64,000 bases of DNA, from the NCBI RefSeq assembly GCF_019239235.1, contig NZ_JAAZTS010000010.1, positions 59,918-123,917 of the forward strand. The letters are read 5' to 3'. A model generated the notes under the pieces. The model saw nothing but the letters and a program-made list of their open reading frames with translations, was not told where the DNA came from and made no database searches. Positions 44,147-54,500 of the stretch are shown here, one piece after another (within the stretch, counting starts at the first letter, position 1; every line of letters starts with the position of its first letter). This stretch comes from Caecibacteroides pullorum. GTDB taxonomy: Bacteria > Bacteroidota > Bacteroidia > Bacteroidales > Bacteroidaceae. The position numbers were made by a program, and so were the translations under genes.

Positions 44147-44896
44147 ATGAACGAAATGGAGTTAATGATGCATTTGCATCTGAATAATGACCGACAAGGG
44201 CCGGGTAGTGAAGAAATGACCCGTCTTGCCTTGGATATAGCGCGAGTTGACAAGGCTACGTGCTACAGAATGGCAGACTTGGGATGCGGCACTGGTGCAC
44301 AGACACTCACGCTGGCTCAAGAACTACAAGGTGAAATAGTGGCGGTCGATCTATTTGAGACCTTTTTGGAAAAGATGCAGGAACGGATACATAACGCACA
44401 CCTTAAAGCTTCTGTCACTTCTTTGGCGGCTTCCATAGATCATCTGCCTTTTGCCGAAGGCGAATTTGATATCATCTGGTCCGAAGGTGCGGTTTACAAT
44501 ATCGGCTTTCGGAAAGGAGCCGGTTATTGGAAAAATTTTCTGAAAGAAGGTGGTATTCTGGCTGTATCCGAATTGTCGTGGACAACAGGCTCGCGTCCCA
44601 ATGAGTTAGAACAGTTTTGGAAAGAAGCTTATCCCGAAGTCGATACCGTATCCAATAAAATCAGAGTTCTGGAAGACTTGGGATACAAGGTGTTAGGCCA
44701 CTTCATTCTGCCCGAATATTGCTGGATGGAGAATTATTACCTTCCATTGCTGGAAAGGCATCCCTCTTTTATGAAGGAGTTCGGGCATCTGGAAGTAGCA
44801 CGAAACATTGTATCGATGGACAAACAAGAAGTTGACTTCTACAAGCAATATAAAGACTATTATAGTTACGGTTTCTATATTGCTCAAAAGATGTAA
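44147..44896 (+). CDS. Class I SAM-dependent methyltransferase
   Basis: A 249-residue cytoplasmic enzyme. The SAM-binding motif I is MADLGCGTGAQTLTLA, with the acidic end of strand 2 in IVAVDLFE and motif-like LPFAEGEFDIIWSEGAVYNIGF. The acceptor cannot be identified; the overall pattern resembles small-molecule methyltransferases of the UbiE/bile- or metabolite-type group. The upstream start at 44096 lies before the -7 box and is rejected. Divergent from the Crp/Fnr regulator, which may control it. Confidence 0.9.
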   Translation: MNEMELMMHLHLNNDRQGPGSEEMTRLALDIARVDKATCYRMADLGCGTGAQTLTLAQELQGEIVAVDLFETFLEKMQERIHNAHLKASVTSLAASIDHLPFAEGEFDIIWSEGAVYNIGFRKGAGYWKNFLKEGGILAVSELSWTTGSRPNELEQFWKEAYPEVDTVSNKIRVLEDLGYKVLGHFILPEYCWMENYYLPLLERHPSFMKEFGHLEVARNIVSMDKQEVDFYKQYKDYYSYGFYIAQKM

Positions 44897-44926
44897 GAAG
44901 GAGAGAGACGGTAACTTGGAATCCCC

Positions 44927-45820
44927 TCATCGCTTGGTCATGGCAATCATGAACGTGATGGCCACCATCGAAATCAGAATACCGACAACAATGTTCGTCG
45001 TAAGCGCTTCGCCGAAGACGAGTGTTCCTACCAGAATGGCCGTGACGGGCTCGAAGACACCGAGCACGGAAGCCTTGGTGGCCCCGATGTTGCGGGTAGC
45101 GATGGCCAGCGTGGCGGTGGATACGATGGTAGGCAGTACGGCGAGCCCTACCAGACTCAGCCAGGCCGTGTGGCCCGTCAGACCCGTCGTTACCCCTGTA
45201 TCGGACAGTGCAATCTTGCCCAGAAAGACAATCGTACCTACCGAAAGGGCGTAAAAGGTGAGGAGGCTGTTCGAAATGTTGCCGATGACTTTGCTGCGGT
45301 TGATGATGACGATGAACAGCGCATACACCAGAGCCGAGGCGAAGGAGAGCAGAAGGCCCATCGGGTTGACCGTCTGCGACGAATCGCTCTGCATCATGAT
45401 GACCACCCCTACGAACGTCATGCCGATGGAGAGCCATACCGGCCACGAGGGGACTACCTTCAGAAAGACCATGATGATGGCTACCAGGACCGGATAGAGG
45501 AACACGATGGTCGTAGCCAGCCCCGAAGCGATGTACCTGTATGCCTCGAACAAGGTAAGGCTGCTGGTCGTATAAAGCAAACCCAGCACGAGCAACACGC
45601 ACGCCTGCTTCCACGTGACCCGAAAACTGTGCCTGCGCAACAGCAGGAACGCCCCCAGCAACAGCACGGCAATAGCATAACGGAAGAACAGGATAGACTC
45701 AATCGAAGCCCCGTCCTTCATCAACGGAACAGCAAACAAGGGGTTCAATCCATACGTGATGCCGGTGATGACACCGGCCGGATAACCGATAATGGCGTTT
45801 TTACTGAGGGTCTTTATCAT
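44927..45820 (-). CDS. EamA/DMT family transporter
   Basis: A 297-residue inner-membrane protein with about ten hydrophobic helices in two EamA repeats (first from about residue 8, second from about 150). The family exports metabolites such as amino acids or takes up small organic compounds; the substrate is unknown. The start at 45820 follows the -7 box at 45851..45858. Confidence 0.9.
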   Translation of the reverse strand: MIKTLSKNAIIGYPAGVITGITYGLNPLFAVPLMKDGASIESILFFRYAIAVLLLGAFLLLRRHSFRVTWKQACVLLVLGLLYTTSSLTLFEAYRYIASGLATTIVFLYPVLVAIIMVFLKVVPSWPVWLSIGMTFVGVVIMMQSDSSQTVNPMGLLLSFASALVYALFIVIINRSKVIGNISNSLLTFYALSVGTIVFLGKIALSDTGVTTGLTGHTAWLSLVGLAVLPTIVSTATLAIATRNIGATKASVLGVFEPVTAILVGTLVFGEALTTNIVVGILISMVAITFMIAMTKR

Positions 45821-45850
45821 TTCTGTATATTGGCTAAAAATTTCAGGCCG

Positions 45851-45858
45851 CAAAATTA
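45851..45858 (-). promoter_or_regulatory. -7 box for the EamA transporter
   Basis: TAATTTTG on the minus strand, 30 nt before the ATG at 45820. Confidence 0.58.
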
Positions 45859-45937
45859 CAGAAAAAAACGAATAAAGGAGGAAGTGCCCTCATTCATTTT
45901 GGCACGTCCTCCTTTGTCTTTCATCGGACCTACACTG

Positions 45938-47980
45938 TCAGCGCGGCTGATACGTGCAAGTCATGCTGTCCGTCAAGATCTGGCGTTTGCCCGCGGATGC
46001 CTCTATCCGTATTTCGTTGAGGCCTGGTTGCAGAGTGACGCCTTCCCAGCGTACAGTGGCATATGCGTCGGCCGCAACTTTCCCATAGCTTTTCCCATTG
46101 ACAAACAATTCCGCCTGAGAACAAGTGGTGAAGGCCATGAACGTTTGCTGCGGACGCGTGCGAAGGACGCAACGCTTCTCGGCCAGATGGAGCATGGGCT
46201 CATCGGGACGCCAGTTGGCTTTGTAGAAATAGAAGGCGTCTTTGCGCGTGCGGCGGTCGAAAGTGATCAGACCTTTGTCATTGATGCCGGGGCGGTCGCC
46301 TTCATGACGATGGGAGGCTCCGAAGTCAAACATGTTCCATACGAAACTACCCCACAGATAAGGCCGGGAAGAAATGGTTTTCCAGTTTTCTATGTGATAA
46401 TAAGTCTGCCAGTTCTCCGGATGCCAGGTACCAGTAGGTTGAGGTTTGGCCAAAGTATCTTGCTGATGGTAGACACTGGCACCGGCACCGTATTCACTGA
46501 TAGCAATACGAAGCTGCGGATGGTCGCCGTGGGTCTCGTCAAGCCAGCGGCCCAAGTCGGCAGGGGTGCCCCCGTACCAACCGTCATAACGGTTCCACGC
46601 TATGGCGTCGGTAACAAAGTTGAGGCTGCCTTGGGACTGATTGCTGGCGGAGACGGTAAGACGGGTAGGGTCTTCGCGATGAGCCAGGTCGTTAAGTTCA
46701 CGAACATATTCTACAGGATTGTCTCCAGTTTCTTTCAGTTCATTGAAAAGCCCCCATACGCAAATGGACGGATGGTTGCCATGCTGGCGAATGAGTTCTT
46801 TCAGTTGTTCTTTACCGTTAGCACGGAAGTCGGGCAGGTCTACAAAGCCTTTGTCGGCATACCCGCCGGGGCCCACGAATGGAATTTCCGCCCACACAAT
46901 AATGCCGTAACGGTCCATGAGATCGTAAAAATACGTAGCCTGCGGATAATGGGCAAGGCGTACGGCGTTGACACCCATCTCAAACATGAGGGCGGCGTCT
47001 TCATCATGATGGCAAGTGCGCAGAGCGTTGCCTATCTCCGGACGGTCCTGATGGCGACATACACCGTAAAGGGGCATGTGTCGTCCATTGAGGAAGAAGC
47101 CTCGGTCAGGGTCGATGTGAAAGAAACGCAACCCCAAGGGCTGAATGACGCAGTCTGTAATGCTACCTCCCCGTGTGAGGGTTACTTCAGTCTGATAGAG
47201 GAAGGGATCGCGCCGGCCATCCCACAGGTGTGGATTGGCAAGATCGAAGCGCAAAGTATCGCAAACGGTACTGTTTGCGGGCAGGGTCAGTTCTTTCCGA
47301 AGCTCACGGACCGTTTTGCCGCCATCGTTCAGGCAAAATTTCAGTTCCACCTTCTGCGGTTGAGACGTGCCATTGGAAAGATCTACCAAAGCGCGGACAG
47401 CGGCATACTCATGCGATACGCTGTCTTGCATCAAGCGTACGCCGGGCGAACCGTAGTTGAGGGGAGAAATACAGACTTCATCGGTGACGATGAGATGAAC
47501 GTCACGGTAGAGACCGCCATACATATTGAAGTCCCCCACGAGGGGCATCACGTCAAGGCGTTCGGCATTATTGACACGCACTAGTACGGAGTTGTCTTTC
47601 CCATAAATTACCCGGTCGGTAATCTCGAACACAAAAGCACCATAACCACCTATATGCTGACCCACGTGACGATGGTTGATAAAAACATCGGCCACGTTGC
47701 CCGCCCCCTCAAAGCGAAGGAAAAGGCGTTTACCTTCCCATTCGGGACGAATGAAAACACAGCGTTCGTAGTTACCGATGCCGCGTTTGTAATCTAATTT
47801 GCCGGAAAGGGCGTCCTGGGCGTTCCAGGTATGCGGCAAATCAACACGGATGGTCTTGCCTTCTACCTGATGCGAAAAACGGAAATCCCACTGATTGTCC
47901 AGCAAGATGTCCTGACGCTGAGCTGAGGCTGTGGCGGATAGCAGGAGCCAGGCAGCCAAGAGAAAATGAAAAATGCGCAT
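45938..47980 (-). CDS. GH2 family glycoside hydrolase, probably beta-galactosidase
   Basis: A 680-residue secreted enzyme with a signal peptide (1-20), a sugar-binding domain (about 25-165), an immunoglobulin-like domain (about 170-280) and a TIM barrel. The acid/base is Glu414 in GLFNELKE and the nucleophile Glu496 in ISEYGAGA, as in GH2. GH2 covers beta-galactosidases, mannosidases and glucuronidases; the ISEYG and FNE contexts favour beta-galactosidase. It is the last gene of the utilisation locus and acts after the sulfatase in a plausible sulfated-glycan pathway. Confidence 0.9.
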   Translation of the reverse strand: MRIFHFLLAAWLLLSATASAQRQDILLDNQWDFRFSHQVEGKTIRVDLPHTWNAQDALSGKLDYKRGIGNYERCVFIRPEWEGKRLFLRFEGAGNVADVFINHRHVGQHIGGYGAFVFEITDRVIYGKDNSVLVRVNNAERLDVMPLVGDFNMYGGLYRDVHLIVTDEVCISPLNYGSPGVRLMQDSVSHEYAAVRALVDLSNGTSQPQKVELKFCLNDGGKTVRELRKELTLPANSTVCDTLRFDLANPHLWDGRRDPFLYQTEVTLTRGGSITDCVIQPLGLRFFHIDPDRGFFLNGRHMPLYGVCRHQDRPEIGNALRTCHHDEDAALMFEMGVNAVRLAHYPQATYFYDLMDRYGIIVWAEIPFVGPGGYADKGFVDLPDFRANGKEQLKELIRQHGNHPSICVWGLFNELKETGDNPVEYVRELNDLAHREDPTRLTVSASNQSQGSLNFVTDAIAWNRYDGWYGGTPADLGRWLDETHGDHPQLRIAISEYGAGASVYHQQDTLAKPQPTGTWHPENWQTYYHIENWKTISSRPYLWGSFVWNMFDFGASHRHEGDRPGINDKGLITFDRRTRKDAFYFYKANWRPDEPMLHLAEKRCVLRTRPQQTFMAFTTCSQAELFVNGKSYGKVAADAYATVRWEGVTLQPGLNEIRIEASAGKRQILTDSMTCTYQPR

Positions 47981-48114
47981 GAGAGCAGGGATTAAATATT
48001 ACTAATGAATATCCGCATGAAGCCAAGTCTTCTTCTGGACTTTCCATCGTCTATCCTGCGACTTAGCCATGTCAAGGTACGGAGTCGGCAAAGTATTGCA
48101 TAGGAGGACTGTAG

Positions 48115-48180
48115 AAATCAGTGCCACCTTTTCTATAAATCAGTGCCACCTTTTTTAGGAATAGGTGCCACCTATTCTAG
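48115..48180. repeat. Intergenic array F: three 22-bp units
   Basis: Units begin at 48115, 48137 and 48159; the first two are nearly identical (AAATCAGTGCCACCTTTT). The third contains a 19-bp perfect odd-centre palindrome (GAATAGGTG C CACCTATTC, 48159..48177). It lies in the 276-bp gap between the sulfatase stop and the GH2 start on the minus strand. Confidence 0.9.
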
Positions 48181-48256
48181 AACTCGTCAGTACTTAGTCA
48201 TCCTCTTTTCGCGGGAATGACATTGGCTTCTTGCGGACATTTATTTATTACTATTA

Positions 48257-49696
48257 TCAAGGAATATTTTCAGTTTTGACTTGCCGGATGAAACGAGACA
48301 GACGCCTGACATCATCGGCATATTGCGGCAAATCCGCCCGGTTGCGGTCTTCCTGCGGATCAATATGGTGGTCGAAGAGCATGTGGGCCGCCCGCAAACT
48401 GTCTTTCATCCATACCGCATAGCTGAAACGGTTGTCCACAGCGTTATCACCCCCTTCCCACTGGATGTAGACGCAAGACTTGGTAGGCGCTTGCAGGTCT
48501 TGAAATACTTGGGCAAAGCTCTTGCCGTCCAGTTGTCCGTCGGGCATAGGTAGGCCGCACAGTTCACACAAAGTGGGGTAAAGGTCGACAAATTCCACCA
48601 TGGAGCGACAGTCGCCTTTCTGCATACCCGGTACACGGACAATGAGGGGCACATGCGTGGAGCGGTCCATCAGGTTATGTTTCCCAATAAAGTTGTGTTC
48701 ACCCAGGTTCCACCCATGGTCGCCCAGCAGTACGACAATGGTATTGTTTGCCAATCCCAATGAGTCGAGGGCATCGAGAACCTTGCCTATTTGGGCATCC
48801 ACATAGCTCAAGCAAGCGTAGTAACCTCGCTTTACCTGCTGCTGGAAAGTTGTGTCAGTCGGGTCTCCCACACAAGCATAAGCATTGATTTCACCAGAGT
48901 TCTTCACTTGGTGTGGCAGCCCTTCAGGACGGAAGCGATCCGGAGCAGGCGATATAGATCCAGGTGGATAAAGGTCCCAATATTTTTTGGGAGCATTAAA
49001 CGGCAAATGGGGTTTCCAAAAACCGCAAGCCAAGAAGAAAGGTTTTCCGCAGTCTTTCAACCGAGTCAGGTCGCGGATAGCGCGCAGAGCCAGCTTGCCA
49101 TCATCGTAAGCGGTATCCGGCACTTCAGCCTGTTCGCAGAAAGGTCCCCGCATAGTACGCGGATTGATGTGACGACCCGATTCGGAGTTCATCCACAACT
49201 CCCAACGGTTATATTCCGCCCAATAGACGTCATATCCATCCGGATGAGTGCGGAAAGGTGGCTCACTCCACGAATCGGCATGGTCTTCGATGTGATGGAA
49301 CACTTTGCCATCGGACACAGTATGGTAGCCGTGGCGGGTAAACCATCCGGAGATCGGTATGGCTTCGGGGCAGTCCTTACTGGCACGGGCAGAGAAGTGA
49401 ATGAAACGATCCGGATAACGGGGATAGACACCAGTGAGCAAGCTGGCGCGCGAGGCGCCACTCACGGGGATGTTGCAATAGGCGTTGCGAAAGACGACTC
49501 CCTCGGCTGCCAAACGGTCTATATGGGGAGTTTTGACTTCTTCCACTCCGTAACAGCCCAGTTCGGGGCGCATGTCATCCGCCATCAGGAAGAGAACATT
49601 CATACGTTGTTCCTGGGCGTCCGCCCCTGCCGAAGCAAAAAGCATCGGCAGGGCGGAGCAAAGCAGAGTATATGGTCTCAATACGCTCATGGCCAT
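48257..49696 (-). CDS. Sulfatase, Ser-type (S1 family, iduronate-2-sulfatase-like)
   Basis: A 479-residue secreted sulfatase with a signal peptide (about 1-28). Metal ligands begin at MADD (Asp40, Asp41). The formylglycine site reads SGASR at residues 79-83, a Ser-type site that needs an anaerobic radical-SAM maturase, which is not in this window. LLGDHGWNLGEHNFIGKHNL fits the iduronate-2-sulfatase-like S1_7 group. The substrate is probably a sulfated host glycan, but the position of the sulfate is not determined. A second ATG two codons downstream (49690) is also possible. SusD lies 34 nt upstream. Confidence 0.9.
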   Translation of the reverse strand: MAMSVLRPYTLLCSALPMLFASAGADAQEQRMNVLFLMADDMRPELGCYGVEEVKTPHIDRLAAEGVVFRNAYCNIPVSGASRASLLTGVYPRYPDRFIHFSARASKDCPEAIPISGWFTRHGYHTVSDGKVFHHIEDHADSWSEPPFRTHPDGYDVYWAEYNRWELWMNSESGRHINPRTMRGPFCEQAEVPDTAYDDGKLALRAIRDLTRLKDCGKPFFLACGFWKPHLPFNAPKKYWDLYPPGSISPAPDRFRPEGLPHQVKNSGEINAYACVGDPTDTTFQQQVKRGYYACLSYVDAQIGKVLDALDSLGLANNTIVVLLGDHGWNLGEHNFIGKHNLMDRSTHVPLIVRVPGMQKGDCRSMVEFVDLYPTLCELCGLPMPDGQLDGKSFAQVFQDLQAPTKSCVYIQWEGGDNAVDNRFSYAVWMKDSLRAAHMLFDHHIDPQEDRNRADLPQYADDVRRLSRFIRQVKTENIP

Positions 49697-49730
49697 TCAG
49701 AAATTGATGTAATAAAATTAAGAAAAAACA

Positions 49731-51530
49731 TCAATTCTCGTTCTCCCAGCCAGGATTTTGGCCCAGTTGTGGGTTGAGCGCCTGCTGATTCAGCGGGATG
49801 GGACGCAAGTAATATTTGTCCAGCCATCCTAACGGTTCGTTGAAGAACCAAGCGTAACCGTCGGCATTGACTTTCACAGCATTGTTGTAGTAAGACGGAT
49901 CAGCCACGTAGACACCGAGAGGTTGCTTGTTGAGGTACTCACCTTTCTTCCAGCGCCGCAGGTCATCGAAGCGGAAACCTTCGCCCATCAACTCAACACG
50001 ACGTTCGCGGCGGATTTCCCACAAGACAGGATCCACGTCTGGATCTCTTGCCGGGTCGAAATCGGCGCCAATGACGTCCACGTTCATCGGCTGCACACCG
50101 GCACGCTGACGCAGCTTATTAATGGTCAAGTCAGCTATGCTGTTGTCAAACTCACCCAGTTCCCACTTGGCTTCAGCATAGTTCAGCAGGATTTCGCCTA
50201 GGCGGAACAAGGGTGCGTCTGTGGTATTTACACCAGTAGCGTTGGTGCAATCCGTGTGGATGTTGTAGTACTTCCACATCCAGAAGCCCATTTCAGAAGC
50301 ATTCCATGCCGTACTCCAGTTATAGGAAGTGAAGTGAGGCTGCTCTTTCACATAGAATCCCTTGAAGTTGAGTGTGGGCAGGCGATGGTAAGTTTCGCCA
50401 GAGATTTGGGCCATAAGGTTTATGAACTGCTCATCTTGAGCATTTCCGGTCAACTCATAACCGGTAGACGTAGCCGCCGCGCCCGTAAGGTTTACCCGAT
50501 AAGGCGGGCATACGGTAAAGTAAAGACGATAATCTCTGTCCGTGAACTGGGCATAGACATCCTTGTCACCTCCATATTGACTATTAACATTGCCAATGGG
50601 TAAACCATTGCTGCACAAATAGCTATCCACAGCATCTTTGGTCATCTCTATCTTCGATTCACCAGTACGCACCATACGGGTAAGGCCATGGCACAATTGA
50701 GCAGTCTCGTATTTCTTGTAAAGAATAATACCTTCCACTCCTGATAGATCTTCCGAATTGAACAACTCATCGTAAGGCGTATGCAGGGTAGTATAATTGG
50801 CCATCACCTTTTCTGAAGCCTCTACGCTAGCGCGAAGGTAAGTTTCCGCATCTTGTAGCCCGTGATATTTCCGCCAAGTGCCTTCAAAGAGGCCGTAACG
50901 GGAAATCAATGCGTTCACCACATCGGCGTTGATGGTATTTTCCCCATCGCCTTCGGCTTTGATATGTTGTGCGGCATACTGGAGATTTTCCAGAATGTTC
51001 TTTGCCACTAGGTCGCGCGAATCACGGGGAGCGTACAGCTCGGGACTCTCATCTGTCAGCACATGTTCTATCCAAGGGATATCACCAAAATCGGACATTA
51101 TCATGAAATATTTGTAGGCACGGAAGAAGTAGCCCACGCTGCGCCAGTGCTCTTTCTCCGTCTCCGTCAAAGACGAGCCATCAATATTGTCCAACATCAG
51201 GTTAGCCCTCCGGATATATTTGTAATCCCAGTGTTCCGTATCCGTCGCTTCTACTCGTGCGGTCTGGTAGGCATACTGACTTTCGAAGCCGCTGACGGCG
51301 CGTATCATATTATCAGCATTATATTCATCCTCGAAATAGTTCATATTTTGATCATTACCATATCCATAGAAGATATTATACAGCCCCCAAGCGTAGGTTT
51401 TGAAATTGTCGTAAGTACTGAAGGCGGTGGCTTCCGTCTGTCTGTCTTTGGGATCTACGTCCAGGAAGCCGTCGTTGAGGCAGGATGCCATGCACAGGCA
51501 GATACCTATGCTCATAATATATTTTTTCAT
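49731..51530 (-). CDS. SusD/RagB family outer-membrane glycan-binding lipoprotein
   Basis: A 599-residue lipoprotein with a lipobox (CMASC, Cys17). SusD features are visible: N-terminal DVDPKDRQTEATAF, the TPR-like helices and the C-terminal INKLRQRAGV...LWEIRRERRVELMGEGFRFDDLRRW signature. SusD lids the SusC channel on the cell surface and captures oligosaccharides. The SusC gene lies 23 nt upstream in the same operon. Confidence 0.95.
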   Translation of the reverse strand: MKKYIMSIGICLCMASCLNDGFLDVDPKDRQTEATAFSTYDNFKTYAWGLYNIFYGYGNDQNMNYFEDEYNADNMIRAVSGFESQYAYQTARVEATDTEHWDYKYIRRANLMLDNIDGSSLTETEKEHWRSVGYFFRAYKYFMIMSDFGDIPWIEHVLTDESPELYAPRDSRDLVAKNILENLQYAAQHIKAEGDGENTINADVVNALISRYGLFEGTWRKYHGLQDAETYLRASVEASEKVMANYTTLHTPYDELFNSEDLSGVEGIILYKKYETAQLCHGLTRMVRTGESKIEMTKDAVDSYLCSNGLPIGNVNSQYGGDKDVYAQFTDRDYRLYFTVCPPYRVNLTGAAATSTGYELTGNAQDEQFINLMAQISGETYHRLPTLNFKGFYVKEQPHFTSYNWSTAWNASEMGFWMWKYYNIHTDCTNATGVNTTDAPLFRLGEILLNYAEAKWELGEFDNSIADLTINKLRQRAGVQPMNVDVIGADFDPARDPDVDPVLWEIRRERRVELMGEGFRFDDLRRWKKGEYLNKQPLGVYVADPSYYNNAVKVNADGYAWFFNEPLGWLDKYYLRPIPLNQQALNPQLGQNPGWENEN

Positions 51531-51553
51531 ATTCTGTCTGTCGTTTTTAGGGT

Positions 51554-54500
51554 TTATAAAGTCAGGTTGATACCAAACGAGAACTGGCGCAGGTACGGAT
51601 AGTTGAAACCGCGATACTCCGCCGAACGTTCGGGGTCGAGCCCCTTCGGCAGGTGATCGAAGGTGAAGAGGTTTTCACCGCTGAAGAACACTTGCAAGCC
51701 TTGCACGCCCCAAGGGTTGAGCCATTGTTTAGGGAACGTGTATGACAGGCTGATATTCCGTATCGTCAGGTAAGCCCCGTTTTGCAGGAAGTGCGTCTGC
51801 GTCATGCGGTTGGCAGCCGAGTTACCTGCTGCCTGCGTATAGAGACGCGGGAAATACGTATCCGTACGTTCAGGGGTCCAGTAGTCGAGCTGCGTATTAA
51901 AGATAGTGCTGTAAGGGTCATATTGCGGATAGAACAATTCGTTCATAATCCAAAGGTCGCGCTTGCCCACGCCTTGCAGGATGAAAGAGAGAGATATCCC
52001 TTTCCAACTTGCACCGCCGCGGATGCCGTACTGATAGCGGCGGGTGTTATTGCCGATGATGCGCATGTCACCGGAGTTCAGCGCCGTATTGTCGCCGTTG
52101 TTGATGATGCCGTCATCGTTGTGGTCCACATAGAGCACATCGCCCGGATTAGGGTTGTATCCTTCCACTTTGGGAATGCCCGGTTTCAGGGTGCCGCCCG
52201 TGAGATCAGCCTGCAACGTGCCTTCTTCAAAATCGTCCACCGTATAAAAACGGTCAGTGTCATATCCCCAGATTTCGCCCAACTCCATGCCTTCACGGTA
52301 ATATCTATCTCCCAGCAGCTGAGACTCATTATTATATTTAGTAATGTGCGTGCGCGAGTCATAGAGGTTGAAGCCCACGTAGTAGCTCCAGTCACCTATG
52401 CGGTCGTTCCAGTCTACCGAGATTTCCCATCCTTTGGAACGAAGATCGGCCGTATTTTGAGTCGGAGCATCGGCTCCCAATACGCCAGGAAGTTCCATGC
52501 CCGGCGCCAACATACCTTTCGTATCGCGACGATACCAGTCAAATGTGGCATTCAGACGGTTGTCGAAGAGTCCCAGATCAAAGCCGAAGTCCAGCGTGCT
52601 CACTTTCTCCCAAGTGAAAGAGTTGCTCACCAATGCGGGCGGCTGCAGCGTAGTCGGTTTGATCGTGTCCACCACCCAGTTGGGATTGGCGGCGCTCATG
52701 GCAGGCACAAACTGGTAGGGATCCACGCTTTGGTTACCAATGTTTCCCCACGACCCTCTCAGCTTCAGGTTGGAAAGGAAAGAGTCACTCCAATCCATGA
52801 ACGCTTCCTCACTGACGCGCCATCCGGCCGATACGGAAGGGAAGAAGCCAAAGCGGCTATCTGACGGGAACTTCGACGAGCCATCATAGCGCCCGTTGGT
52901 CTCTATCAGGTATTTGCCTGCAAAGTCATAATTAATACGGTAGAACAGGCCACGTACCTTGTATTCTGAGAAGCTTTCAGAGTTCTTGTATTCACCCGTG
53001 CCTTGCGAGAGTGACGGCAGGTCTTCGTTAATCATATCTAAGCGTTGTGCCCATACGTAATGGTAAGAGCTGCTTTCCTGATTGAAGCCTCCCATGACGG
53101 TCAGATCATGCTTGCCGAAGGTCTTGGCATACGTGCCGTAAAAGTTAAGTGCGGTATAGTCAGTCGTTTCGCGGCCAACCTCATAGCTTGAGTTAGGTGT
53201 GGATGTCTCCTGACTGAAGTTACTGTTGCCGTTGGCATAGTCAAACTTGTTGATATTGGTCGTACTTTCCTTATCCTTCCGGTTGAACGTATATTCGCCG
53301 ATGATTTTCAGGTCTTTGAAGGGTGTAATGGTCACCTTCCCAAAAATACGGACATTATCCCGGTCGTTCAGTTTAGGTGCTCCTAACATGATCTGGTTGC
53401 GCGGACTGTTGACAGGCAACAGGGCACCGTCGCTTGTTTCCACCTCGCCCAGCGGGAAGTAGGACGGGAAAGCCACCGCCGCACCCCAGATGCCATAGGC
53501 TGCCGACGAGTTGGGCATGGAAGAAGACATATTGGTGTACTTGATGTCCAGCTCCGGCGTAATCCACGAATAGACATCCGAACGGATGTAAGACGAGATA
53601 TTGTAACGTTTGAAACGGTCCTTATTCGTCACCATCACACCGTCCTGGCTCACCATACCGGCCGACATGCGGTAGGACAAGCCTTTCGTTCCGCCGCTCA
53701 CGGCTAGGTTATGCGTCTGCTGGAAGCCCGTCTCCAGCATGTCATCGAAAAGATCAGTCTCAGCCAGCTGGTAGCGCATGCCGTCCACCTCGGCATATCC
53801 TTCCGGATAGCTGCCCGGGTTCTGACGGTATTCTTCCAAGAAACCCAGCCACGTATCGATGTCCTCACCCGTGCGGTATGTGCCATTCCAACCCATGTCT
53901 TTGTAAGCCTGCACGGTCTCCATGGGGCTTGCTTTCTTGGGCATGTTCATCGGTGTACTGAACGAGAAGTTATTCGAATAGTTGATGGTCAACCGCTTGT
54001 CCTCGCTGCCCTTCTTGGTCGTCACCAAGATGACACCGAAGGCCGCCCGCGCACCGTAGATGGCCGAAGCTGCCGCATCCTTCAGCACCGTTACCGACTC
54101 GATGTCATTCGGATCCAGCATATTGATGTCCATCTCCACGTTGTCCACCAACACCAGCGGGCTACCACCATTGATACTGTTCGTACCACGAATATTAAAA
54201 GAGAGTTCCGAACCTGGTTGTCCAGAGGTACCTGTCACCTGCAAACCCGGCATGGCGCCCATCAAAGCGTTGCTCACCGACACGACAGGACGGTTGCCCA
54301 GCACCTCATCCATCTTCACACTGCTAACAGCGCCTGTCAGGTTAGCTTTCTTCTGCACACCGTAGCCTACGACCACCACTTCATCTATCATGCGCGAGTC
54401 CTCGTGCAACGTCACACTAATAGGCTGTCCATCGCCCACGGCCATTTCCGTCGAAGCGTAGCCGATGTAAGAAACAGTGATACGGTCACCTGGCTTCACC

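Noticed and set aside
45170..47584. 804-residue plus-strand frame over the EamA and GH2 genes
   Set aside because: It crosses two genes with well-conserved motifs on the minus strand and shows no domain of its own.
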